The notes under the pieces are model-generated. The model did no database searches. It was not told where the DNA came from and saw only the letters and a program-made list of their open reading frames with translations. Made by a program: the position numbers and the translations under genes. Of a DNA stretch of 64,000 nt, positions 42,521 through 54,690 are shown piece by piece. This stretch comes from Hemileia vastatrix (lineage: Eukaryota; Basidiomycota; Pucciniomycetes; Pucciniales; Zaghouaniaceae), in the NCBI GenBank assembly GCA_030280995.1, contig JASXTE010000002.1, positions 13,216,683 through 13,280,682 of the forward strand, in the 5' to 3' direction. Position 1 is the first letter of the stretch, and the number at the start of each line of letters is the position of its first letter.

Positions 42521-43781
42521 ATGAAACACCTCTCTAATAGGAAGCTACTTCACTCAACAATGAATGCTATTACTTTTCTTTTAGTTATTTACTATAAATC
42601 TGACTCTGATTTGGAAGATGCTTTAGCTTATATGTGTTTTCTTTCCAAAAAGCGTTACATCATCACCAGGGGGCCAAATCTTTATCATGATCCCTGATAT
42701 GATCTGGCCTCCATTCTCAACATTCCTCATTTAAACTTCACACAACTTTTTAGAACTTCTCCCGATTCTTTCTTCAAACTTTATCAACTCATCTCCGATC
42801 ATCCTATCTTCCATAACAATTCTCATAACAAACAGCGTAATCCTGCCATCCAACTTGCTGTTGCTCTATGTCGCTTTGGCTCAAATGGAAATGGTGCTGC
42901 CGTAAGACGTTTGGATAATCTCTTTAACATAGGATATGGTACCGTGATATTATACACCAAGCGCTGTATGATTGCTATCCTTTCCCTCAAGTCTCAAACT
43001 CTTGCTTGGCCAACTCCAGAACAGCGACTTGAATCCTCTCAAGTAATGCAAGCTGAAGGTTTCCCTGGCTGTATAGGTTTTGTTGATGGCACAACCATCC
43101 CTTTGAGTCAAAAGCCAGCTCATGATGGCAACCATTATTTTGATCGCAAAAAAAGGTTTCTTCAAAATCTTCTCCAAGTTCTCATCTTTCACAATCTAAC
43201 TTTTAATCTTCTTTCTAGATACTCTATTGCCGTTCAACTTGTATGCGATGTCAATAAAAAATTTATTGCTTTTCACAGTGGCTGCCCTGGATCATGTCAT
43301 GACTCTTCCATCTTCCAAAGAATGAGGATTTCTCAATCCCCTGAATCATACTTTGACGAATCTCAGTACCTCCTTGCAGACTCAGCATATGCAAGTGGAA
43401 AGTACATTATACCTGCTTTCCATGGTGCAACTTCAGAAAATGACCCCAAAACTAAATTTAATTATCACCTTGCACAATCAAGAGTACGAATTGAACATGC
43501 TATAGGTATTTTAAAGGGACGATTTTTCTAGTCTTCGGGAGCTCAGAATCCAATTTCAAAAAAAATTGGAGATCAAAACTGCAAATCATTGGATCTTGAC
43601 TTGCGTAATACTCCACAATATTCTAGCTGATTTAAAGGATGAGTGGAATGATCTTTATGAAGAAGAGGATCCTGAACCACCACTGGCACTCCCCTCCCTT
43701 GATTCACAAATCATTCAATCAACCAGCATACGCCCCATTATAATGCCAATTACTCTCCAACATTTCTCTTCACCCTTTTAA
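42521..43781 (+). pseudogene. Harbinger DDE transposase (copy B), two disabling changes
   Basis: The frame starts at MKHLSNRKLLHSTMN. A 63-bp GT-AG intron at 43156-43218 joins KKR to YSIAVQLVCD. The catalytic triad is present: GFVDGTTIPL, LLADSAYASG and RVRIEH (Glu codon 43493-43495). A TGA at 42695-42697 and one extra T in the run at about 43524-43528 break the frame. Copy A reads through both sites, and apart from these the length would be 398 codons, normal for the family. The enzyme excises and inserts elements with a 3-bp duplication and normally works with the Myb-like partner encoded at the other end of this element. Copy A and copy B differ at many sites, so they are separate insertions. 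Confidence 0.88.
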
Positions 43782-44084
43782 TTTTTAATTTTTATGTTTT
43801 CATACTTTCCAAATGTCCTCTTTGTGTACTTTAATCACTTGTTTTTGTATTTTGGTTTGTTGCATATTCATTTTTTTTTTTGAATTTACGGTGAATATCT
43901 TTTTTTTGGATGGCTCATTGGTTTTCTTTCACTTCCTCAACATGAAATCGCATATTTTCTTATATCGCATATTTTGTCAGTGATTTTTTTTTTCATTCAT
44001 CACTCATATCCTTTTCATCCTCTCCTCAAACATTCCTAAAATATTTTGGTTGCATTTATTTTCTCAACTCAACTCACCAGGTAG

Positions 44085-44164
44085 GTCATTTTTTTTCTTT
44101 TTTCATGGTTTTTTATTTGCTAATCATGATTTTTTTTTTTTGCTTTTTTTTGCTTTTTTTTTGC

Positions 44165-44195
<31 letters not shown>

Positions 44196-44330
44196 GTTTT
44201 TTTGTTTTTTTTGTAAGTGCTTCTATTATTTTTGTTCTAGGGTAAACTAATTTTTGTTTTGCTTTTTTCTCTTTTTTATCTTTTTATTTTTTTGTTTTTT
44301 TTTCTCTCCTTCACCTCTCTTTATGATCCT
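44085..44330. repeat. T-rich low-complexity tract, TGCTTTTTTT words
   Basis: Several near-tandem copies of GCTTTTTTTT are followed by T-rich sequence. It lies inside Harbinger copy B between the transposase and the minisatellite. No gene. Confidence 0.8.
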
Positions 44331-44968
44331 CAAGGCCCCCCTTTTTCCCTCTCTTTACCTGTCTCTGACCCCCTTTTTACCCCCTTTTTAGCTGCCTCAA
44401 ATCCCCCTTTCCCCCCTCTTTAGGTCCCTCATCACCCCCTTTCCCCTCTTTTTAGGTGCTTCAATACACCCCCCTTCCCCTCTCTTTATGTCCCTCAAAC
44501 CCCCCCCCTTCACCTCTCTTTTGGCGCCTCAAACCCTCCCCCTTCACCTCTCTTTACCCACATCAAACCCCCCCTTTCCCTCTCTTTAGGCGCCTCAAAC
44601 ACCCCCCCTTCCCCCCCCTACCCAATCATTATATCCTCCTCTACCCCCCCCCTGTTTATTAACGAACGATCGTTATAGATCGTTCGTTAACATGGAGGTG
44701 GGGGGGGGTGGGTGTTGGGGAAAGGGTTTGGGAGGGGGTAAGGAGATTGGAAGGGGGGGGTTTGAGGTGCCTAAGGAGAGGGGAATGGGGGGGGGTTTGA
44801 GGCGCCTAAGGAGAGGGGAATGGGGGGGGTTTGAGGCGCCTAAGGAGAGGGGAATGGGGGGGTTTGAGGCAGCTAATGAGGGGGGAAGGAGGGTGATGAG
44901 GGACCTAAAGAGGGGGGAAAGGGGGGTATTTCAGGGGGATTTTGAGGCAGGCAAGGAGAGCATTTGAG
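44331..44968. repeat. Large inverted minisatellite around a palindromic centre
   Basis: The left arm (44331-44645) is C-rich and built of units of about 33-45 bp of the type CTTTAGGCGCCTCAAACCCCC. The right arm (44693-44968) is G-rich, with the same unit inverted, including three units of GTTTGAGGCGCCTAAGG then AGAGGGGAATGGGGG. The centre is a palindrome, TTAACGAACGATC, GTTATA, GATCGTTCGTTAA (44659-44690). The G runs of 6-10 could form G-quadruplexes on the right-arm plus strand and the left-arm minus strand. The open frame at 44692-44967 is only the repeat read as protein. Confidence 0.9.
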
Positions 44969-45604
44969 GGGGAAAAGGGGACTTTAATGGGAGATAAAGA
45001 TGGGTTACCAACTTTCAAATAAAGATACTAACAAATTTTTGTTTGTAATTTTGATTATTTTTTTTATTTTTTTTGCAGTAATATAGAAAAAAAAAAATTC
45101 ATTCTGATAAGGACTGTCCCTCTTATTTACAAAACAAAAAAGGTTTATAATTTTATTTTTATTTTTTCTATAATTAATTTTTGTGATTTTGATTTTAATT
45201 AAATAATTTTTTTATTTTTTATTTTGATTTTACTGATTATTTTTTTTTTTCATGATCTTGTGAGAAGGTTTTTAATAACCAATCTTCAGGTTCACTTTTA
45301 ATTTTTTTTTAAATTTTTTTTTTTGTGTTTTAATTCTTACTGAAATTTTCTTTTTTGAATGAATTTAATTATTAATTTTTTTTAATAGGATTTTGCTTTG
45401 ATTGTGTTTTTTAAAATAAAACCTCAGGTTTTTTTTTTATAATTTTTTTTTTTGGAAAAATTTTTACTGATTTTTTGGTTTTTTTTTTCAATTTTATTTT
45501 TAAAATAAAAAAACAGCTTTTTTTATTATTAGGTAGGAATTTTTTTTAAAAAAAATTTGAGTTAAAATTTTATTGACAATTAATTTTTTTTTCAGATCAA
45601 AAAA
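44969..45604. other. T-rich leader of the TET-like gene
   Basis: AT-rich with many T runs and no coding region. TTTTTTTTCAG at 45588-45598 lies just before the start codon and looks like a 3' splice site, so an intron in the 5' leader is possible. Confidence 0.5.
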
Positions 45605-46752
45605 ATGTCTTCTTCTTCTGATTCACCCCTTACTTCTCTCTTATCTTCATCTTTATCTTCTTTATCATCTTCATCTTTATCATCTCTATCATCTTCTTTG
45701 AAATCAACTCTATCATCTTCTTTGAAATCAACTTCCATACAATCATCTTCTAAATCATCAAAAAAAATTAAAGATAATCAGTCTCATCAGAAGAAAAGAT
45801 ATTTAAAAAAAAAGTCTCTCTGCGAAAGTTATTTTCGTCATATCCCAAACATTTTTTTTTATAAAACTAAAGTAGATAAAAAAAATCAATATCCGAAAAA
45901 ATTACCAGAAGATATCAAATATCTAACAGAATTTGGAGATGATCGAGTTTTAGCAGTTATCAGCAATGCTTTTAAGACTCAATTCATTTTGGAAGTTCAT
46001 TCATTCGATGGTGTAAAAGATGAAGCTTTTAATCAACTATCAAATCTTATCATAACTCTTTATCAAATGGCTTTGGTTCAATTACCTATAAGGAATAAGA
46101 ATTTGTTGGGTGGTATCATGATTGGTTTTGGTTGGAGACCTGGTTTTGTCAAAGGATATTCTCTTGGTATGTCTAATAATTTTTGTTCCATTCTTAATAT
46201 CATTTCACTTATTTCAATTATATAGGTATATATTCATTGCTCAATAATATCACTAAAGCACAAAAAGATGAAGATTTTCGCTTATGGGACACTCTACCCT
46301 ACTTTAATTCTTTTCTTGCTCTTCGACTCAAAAAGCTCTGTAATAAGGCATTTGAAAAAAATCATGAACTTGCAACCAAAGTTGGAATACCGAATTGGTG
46401 TGACTCTGAATGGGAAGATATCAGCCACGAATATCTTTTATTTTCTAATGTTATTATCACTCATTCTGGATTCCACAATAGGATTCATATCGATAGGAAT
46501 GATGCTAATTTTCTTACTTTTGGAATATTCTCATATATCAATCCGATAACTGGCCACCCAATACCATCTCCAGCTAAAATCAAAGGACATGGTTTATATT
46601 TTCCAGACCACCTGTGCATCATTGATTTTGGTTTGGGAAATGGTATCATCGAAACTATTTGGAATTCTTCTAAGGATAATCATCAAACGACCAAAGCTCC
46701 TCCTGGTTTGAAATCCTGTCAAGATTTCACTCATTTCGGTTGCTCATTTTAA
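45605..46752 (+). CDS. TET/JBP-like 2-oxoglutarate/Fe(II) dioxygenase, transposon cargo
   Basis: Exons 45605-46166 and 46226-46752, with a 59-bp GT-AG intron, give 362 residues. Residues 1-45 are Ser/Leu-rich repeats and 50-75 are Lys-rich, perhaps a nuclear signal. From about 95 the sequence matches, by memory of the family, the fungal TET-like 2OG-Fe(II) oxygenases common in basidiomycetes. It shows FGWRPGF, then the iron-binding HxD in NRIHIDRNDANFLTFGIFSYI, then GHGLYFPDH, GIIETIWNSSKDNHQTTKAP with the distal His, and THFGCSF. Animal TET proteins of this superfamily oxidise 5-methylcytosine; activity here is not shown. Reading continues in sense past the TAA at 46750-46752 for 33 codons to TAG at 46852-46854, so the TAA may be a CAA to TAA change. 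It lies wholly inside Harbinger copy B. Confidence 0.78.
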
Positions 46753-46854
46753 ATCAGTAATAAGTTGATACAAAGAATCAATAAGGTAAAGAAAGAAGGT
46801 AAAGTTATTCAATTTAAAAAAACTTTATCTAGATCCAAAAAGTATGGGGATTAG

Positions 46855-47148
46855 AGTTGTCATCGAAAATTTTATATTTTTTCATAAATTTTTAATAAAT
46901 ATTTTTTATATATCAATTTTTTCAAATAATGTGATGAGCCATTGACCTTGTGTTGTATAACAGGTAATCATGATAACATTTATTTGTTTCATGGGGTTCC
47001 TCTTTCCTATACCTGTAGAAAGTCCCAAACTTATGTTTCTCGACTTGGTCTGCATTTTGGCTTGAGGGATTGTCATTACTTTAAACTAGGGAAATTGATA
47101 TATATTAGATATTTATTTAATAATTTATGTAATTATATTAAATTTAGA
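46855..47148. other. Spacer after the TET-like gene
   Basis: AT-rich with a 69-codon open frame (46942-47151) that has no recognisable motif. No feature supported. Confidence 0.4.
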
Positions 47149-47590
47149 TGACTTCCACCCCTTACTTCAATAAAATTCAGGGGGGGGTATTGCCAAATTT
47201 TCAAATCTGACATGTGAAATTGATGACTTAGAAAAATTTTGGTGATACCCACCCCTTGCTTCAATAAAATGCAGGGGAGAGTATTGCCAATTTTTTTAAA
47301 CAGATATAGAATTTTTTTGACTTGTAAATATTTTTGTGATACCCGTCCCTTACTTCAATAAAATCCATGGGGGGTTGTGCCAAAATTTTTTATAAGACTT
47401 GTGAAATTCTTGACATGTAAGAATTTTTAGGATACCGGTAAAATGCAGGGGGTAGTAAAGCCAAATTTTCATATAAAACTTTCAAGATTCATGACATGAA
47501 AGATTTTTTGTGATACCCACCCCTTACTTCAAAAAAATCCAGGGGTGGGGGATTGTCAAATTTTCAAAGGAGACTTGAAAATTTTATTTA
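47149..47590. repeat. Tandem repeat, five units of about 95 bp
   Basis: Units begin near 47149, 47240, 47337, 47430 and 47511, with GATACCCACCCCTTACTTC, AATAAAATSCAGGGG, a GCCAAATTTT segment and GACATGTRAAA. The fourth unit has lost about 16 bases. It separates the TET-like and Myb-like genes inside Harbinger copy B. Confidence 0.85.
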
Positions 47591-47762
47591 AAAAAAGAAT
47601 ATTTAACATTAAAATACGATATTTCAAGAAATACAGAAAATAATTGTAAAATTTATGTACAAATAAATATGAACACATGAAGTGTGAAAGAAATAAAAGA
47701 AACTAGTCAACAAAAAATTTCATTAAACGTTCTATTTCTTCAACAGATTTGTTTGCTTTAAT

Positions 47763-49100
47763 TCATTCGATCAAGAAATCTTTCTTTTTAGAACTTTCTT
47801 GGAGATCATGCTTATACTTCATCTGTTCCATTAAGTTTTGATGCTCGAGTGTTTTTTCCTTATTTTTGGATTTTTCAATACTAAGAGTTAACTCAAACTT
47901 CTTCTCCTCCAAATCTTGGGCCCTACCATCCTTCTGTAAAGAGAGCTCAAACTTCTTCTCCTCCAAATCTTGGATCCGATCATCCTTCCGTAAGGAGAGC
48001 TCATACTTCCTCTCTTCCAAATCTTGTACTCTGTCATCCCTCCTTAAAGAGAGCTCGTATTTCTTCTTTTCAAAGCTCAGTGTCTCTTTAGCAATTTCCA
48101 CTTGTTCTAGAGTGAGAATAAAAATTAACATAAAGTAGAAGAAAAGCAGAGTAAAGTAATAAGAGGTATGATATCACTTACCAGCATCACGTTTCTCTAA
48201 AAACTGTTCCATCGAAGAAAAAGGTGTTTGTGATGAAGTATCACTTTTTCGCCTTCTTTGGGAGAGGAAATTTAGACTAGTTGAAGCCCTTCTCTTTTTG
48301 TTCAACGTAGCATTTTCCTCCTCATCATTGTCACTAGCTTCAGACTCAGTTGATTGGGGATCCTGGGTTTGTTCATCAGCCTTTTAAGAAATAAGAAAAA
48401 GATAAGTAAATAAAAAAATAGAATTGATAAGATAAAAGAAACAGACCTGAGTTAGATTGGGTTGGGTTAAATTGCCAATAGTATCAATAGCAAAGCTATC
48501 TAGATTCGTAGAATTTAGAAGAGGGGAGGCTTGAGTGGAGGAAGAGGATGGGAAAAGATTTGCTTTGACATCATGTTCAGAGATAGGATCTTCTCCATCC
48601 AACATGTTTACAGGATTAACATCGGCTCGCTCTCCAAAAATTGCATCCATCTCTTTAAAGTAAGGACATAAAGAATCAAGTTTATTGTCTATGGATTTTA
48701 TACCCTTAGTTATATCAATGTCAGTAACCCCAAAACCAGTGGAAGATGAAAGAGCCTTTGCCTTCTTGTATTTTGCTCGATAATGCTTGAAGCGTTCAGA
48801 CATCTGTTTAGGCAAAAGATCAATCCTTCCCTTGGTCTTATTGCGTAATTCATTTGCCATTAGAAGATAGCCATTAACTTTTGATGTGGGGGGCCGTCCT
48901 ACTTTAGTGGCATACTCAGTACCAAAACAAGAATCATAGTTAGATTTGGTTTTCAGCCAGTTGATAAGAATGAGATGATCATCTTTTTTTAATTGAACGG
49001 TCTTTGATTTCTTGGCTGAGCGGGGGAAAGAGGAAGTAGTGGGAATTGAAGAACAACTGGGTGATGGCTGCCTTTGAGAAGATCTAGGATGACGAGGCAT
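47763..49100 (-). CDS. Myb/SANT-like Harbinger accessory DNA-binding protein
   Basis: Exons 49100-48447, 48380-48182 and 48106-47763 join in frame to 398 residues. Harbinger elements usually encode such a protein, which binds the element ends and brings the transposase into the nucleus. Residues about 28-130 form a Myb/trihelix-like domain (DDHLILINWLKTKSNYDS, PPTSKVNGYLLMANEL, QMSERFKHYRAKYKKA, then DAIFGERADVNP). Residues about 235-265 are acidic then basic (SDNDEEEN, NKKRRAS, SQRRRKS), a likely nuclear signal. Residues 285-385 form a charged coiled coil with three near-identical 17-residue repeats of the type KKFELSLxKDxRxQDLEE. The TGA at 47763-47765 may be a nonsense change, because the frame continues sensibly (IKANKSVEEIERLMKFFVD) to 47703. 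Confidence 0.85.
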
Positions 49101-49451
49101 GTTATTATAAATGAAGATGAAAAGGAGCAGAAACAAGCAGATGAGATAGCAAGATGAAAAGGAGAAGAATCAAATAGATGAAATGGGGAGAAATTCTGAG
49201 CGGATAGAATGAACAGGATGGGATGAGAATGGAAGTGCGCAGCAAGGTAGAAGGCTGGGATATCCAGAAAGTTGTCCAAGATGTGGTTATGGAAAATTGA
49301 GTAAAAAAATGTCGGATAAGAGGTGAACATTGACACGTAAAGTTTCTAATAACCCAATTATTAGCAAAAATAATTGCAGAAGATAATTGGGGTATGCAGA
49401 TTATTTTCCGCAATTAATTTAATTGCGGATCGGTCAACATTGATACCCCCT

Positions 49452-50370
49452 ATTATGTCTTGATGACATTGGTCATATTCTAGGTTTTAAAGGGCCATTT
49501 GCTCATTTTTCATTTCTAAAGGATAGCTGTTTAATTTTGTTTTTTGTGTTTTACAGACTAACCTTAAGTCTTAGGGTTAAGTGCTTAGTAACATTAAGTA
49601 GAGCTAATTTGGCTCTATATTTTATGTCACAATGTTGTCATAGCTTAATTTTGTGTTTTAAGGGTTTTAGTAGTCATGGTGGATTTTTCTAAGTATTTTG
49701 GGCTTTATTGGAGGTTTTTGGTGGTTTTCTGGCTTCAGGGGGGTCTGGCCACTTCTAGGTGGGCCACCTGCCTCGGTTATAGAAGGCTGGGGAGTGCTTC
49801 TAGAGGGTTTTTATTCAATTTGGCTGCCAAAAGTGCCAAATTTGTTGCTGTGCATGGATTTTTTAGATGGTGGTCTGTGTGTACATACTGAATAAGACAG
49901 TTTGGGGCAACTTTAATTATCATACAACCATCCAGAGGTGATATCATTGTTTCTCACTCAGTTTTCACTGTTTTTTGGCCACAATTGGCTGTGTTTGTTG
50001 CAAGGTTAGTTCTTCATTTAACTCAACTTTGGAAACTGGTTTCTCTGGTGTAGCTTTGCAACCTGCATCAAATATTATTGCTGTTTTCTGTGCAACAAGT
50101 GCACAGTGTTTTGTTTTTCTAGTGTGGATCTTTCTGCATTTCTTGTTTCTGGTTCTTTAGTTCTCAGTGGTCTGCTATTGGCTACTGTCTTGACTTGTAA
50201 AGCAGTCAAGAAGTGTTTTGGAAGGGGTATAGTAACAGTCTCTAATTTGCTGTAGCAAATAAATCTCACCTGGTATTTCTCAAAGGGACAGGGGGTTTTC
50301 TCTCCAGTTTTACTCCAACTCCCTTGGTCAAGGCCTATAGCTAGTACTATAGGATTGTCTACAATGTCAA
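49452..50370 (+). mobile_element. LTR-like remnant interrupted by Harbinger copy B
   Basis: G/T-rich sequence ending with the roughly 105-bp block at 50257-50362 shared with 11846-11945. No coding frame. The Harbinger insertion lies at its left edge. Its identity as LTR is inferred from the repeat and the composition only. Confidence 0.45.
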
Positions 50371-51002
50371 TACTGAATATTGATTTAAACTCATCTTTAC
50401 TTCTGTGAAACTCACACTTTTGGTATTGAGTTACTTATGTTCAAAAAATCCAGTTAGCATAAAATCATTGATCAATTTCAATTAAAAATAGAGTTAAGGA
50501 CGGTCACTTTCTTTATTTTTTTTTATTTCTTAAAATCTCACCCAGCGTGGGGCATGAAGGAAAGCTGAAACAAATGCAGGAGTAGGTACATTGGGGCAGC
50601 AGGATGGTCACTTTGTAACAGGCATCAGATGTTTTTAAGTGGTATCGATAATCTTTTTTTTCTAAATGAAAAATGAGAGAAAATTATATTATACTAGGGG
50701 TACGTCCTTCCATATTTAGTGTTTATTTATTTAGATAGAAGTGAAGAGTGCAGAAAAGGGTAGAAATGGAAGGTGGGTAAGTGAAGATAAAGGAGGAGGC
50801 AGAATGAAGGTGAAGAAGAATTAAAGAAATCTTGAAAAAAGTGTTTTGCATACGCCGCAATTCTCCAGTGATGCAAGTCCCCTTGTCCTTGAATTTACCT
50901 TGCATCTTATCTTATTTAAGTTTTTGATAATCAACAACGAGAAAAGGGCACCCCAAAGAAGAAGAAGAGGAAGAGAAAAAAATCTCGAAGTCTCACAAGA
51001 GG
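50371..51002. promoter_or_regulatory. Upstream region of translin
   Basis: No gene seen. From about 50700 the composition changes to that of host intergenic DNA. The GA-rich stretch at 50940-51002 is probably the 5' untranslated region. Confidence 0.45.
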
Positions 51003-53168
<2,166 letters not shown>

Positions 53169-53863
53169 AGAGTGAAACAATAGTTATCGTGGTAATCAAA
53201 TATAACATAACACAAATTCATTCATTCATTAAGTTTGTCTCGATCCACTTTTATCAGATGAGTGAAAAGCAAACCAAATCATTATTTGTTTTGAGTGAGC
53301 TATTGGTTTCGCTCTTAATATCAATACCGATTGTTCTCGCCAAAAGCTTCATTTGATTTTTGCTAAGCATCAGGCTTTGATCAAACAAATTGATATCTAA
53401 TAAAAAGAAACCCTCACAACCTCATAACCCAAGCATTCTTTGAAGGTTTGATGAAGCTTAATTATGACCACTTTAACTTAATGATTAGACTTTTTGTATA
53501 AAACTCTCGTTCTCACAGTTGATAAGGCTTTGATAAGTTATATATCAAAGTCAAAGAAATTTTATGAGAATGAAAAAATGGGAATGAAGAGGAAAGAGAT
53601 AAGAAACTAGTACATGAATCAAACAACATCAAATGCCCCCCTTGCCTACTCCCTGTGCCTCTGCCTTTACAGGACTAATAAGATGAAGAAAAGAAAGAAG
53701 AAAAAAAATAATTGTAAAAAGAAAGAAAAAGAAGACGGCAACTAGAATCGCGATCCAACCAATCAATTAAAATAAGCTCTTCTGCCTTGAACATCCCCCA
53801 ACAGAAGGTCATTCAACTGTTTCGTCCTTTGAACAAAGCTAAGTCTTGGTGCATCTTGTTGGA
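53169..53863. other. Convergent intergenic region, translin / endosulfine
   Basis: No gene or repeat recognised. It contains the 3' ends of the two converging genes. Confidence 0.6.
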
Positions 53864-54690
53864 TCAGTTAGCAGTTTGGGTTTGAAGTTCAACTCGAGTT
53901 TCAGCTGGAGTTTCAGCATCCATTTCAGTTCCAGGCTCAGTCGTAGTCTCAGGTTCGATGGTGGGGTCGAGAACAAGTTGTCCATTTAGCTCACTTGGAA
54001 CCTGTGCATCTGCTTCATCTTCAATGCTGGGAGTGGTTTCATGAGCAAGATTAGAGTCTCTGGAAAAAGTGAGAATAAGCATACAGATTTAGTTTATTGG
54101 ATAATGATAGCTAAAATGGTTGATGTTGAAAGTCAAATAAAATGAAATGGCAATACTGTCAAGTCAAGATGATAAAAACGCACTTTAAAGTGTTGGTGTT
54201 TGTCGGGCTCGTTGCAAGAGGGGCAGCTCCATTCATAGGAGGAGAAGCATGAGGAATACAATCGGGTGAGGGAATAGCGGTTCCCACTGAGGCTGCTTTA
54301 CCTGCCTTCTCCATGGCGTAATCCCCAGAATCAAAATATTTTCGTTCCTGCCCAAGAATAAAAAGTCATTGAGATTTCGGTACGATATGTCCCAGGTACG
54401 AATAAGGTCTAAGTAAGAAGGAAGGGGAATAAGAAAGACATACCATCAAACTATGCTTGACGACATTTTTTTTTGGTGGTAGCTTTCCATAAAGACGGAA
54501 TAGCTTTTGCTCTTCTTCGCTTAAGGCCTTTAGGTTGACAGGTAGATGTATAATGAACGAAATGGATCCATGGACGATGAAGAGGGCAGAATGATTAGGG
54601 CAAGATACCGAATGAGAGTTGAAGAAATAAATAAAAGGTAGGACGTACGCTGATATCAACTTTGCTTCTTTGAAGTGGATTAAGAGACAT
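53864..54690 (-). CDS. Endosulfine (Igo1/ENSA/ARPP19 family), 161 residues
   Basis: Exons 54690-54649, 54527-54444, 54347-54184 and 54059-53864 join in frame. The family is phosphorylated by Greatwall/Rim15 kinase on the Ser of FDSGDY and then inhibits PP2A-B55. In fungi this controls entry into quiescence and mitosis. The sequence shows LSEEEQKLFRLYGKLPPKK, NVVKHSLM and RKYFDSGDYAMEKAGK, which is the complete endosulfine core at residues about 15-60. The rest is an unconserved acidic tail rich in Glu, Thr and Pro (IEPETTTEPGTEMDAE). The start MSLNPLQRSKVDIS precedes a clean GTACGT donor. It is transcribed towards translin. Confidence 0.92.

Larger units (their letters stand above)
42142..49451. 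mobile_element. PIF/Harbinger element copy B, 7.3 kb, carrying a TET-like dioxygenase
   Basis: The left end AGGGGGTATCAATGTTCAGG, followed by GATCCGCAATTA, and the right end TAATTGCGGATCGGTC, followed by AACATTGATACCCCCT, are inverted repeats. ATT flanks both sides (42139-42141 and 49452-49454). Contents in order: subterminal hairpin, DDE transposase (+), inverted minisatellite, TET/JBP-like gene (+), 95-bp tandem repeat, Myb/SANT-like accessory gene (-). The two outer genes are the standard Harbinger pair and converge on the cargo. CpG is better kept than in older relics. Only a few inactivating changes are seen in the three genes. Confidence 0.9.

Noticed and set aside
44692..44967. 91-codon Gly/Glu-rich frame starting at an ATG after the palindrome
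   Set aside because: It is the G-rich arm of the minisatellite read as protein; the repeat unit keeps frame by chance.
47149..47590. Possible CRISPR array
   Set aside because: Units of about 95 bp are diverged over their whole length with no constant repeat and variable spacer pattern, and the genome is eukaryotic.
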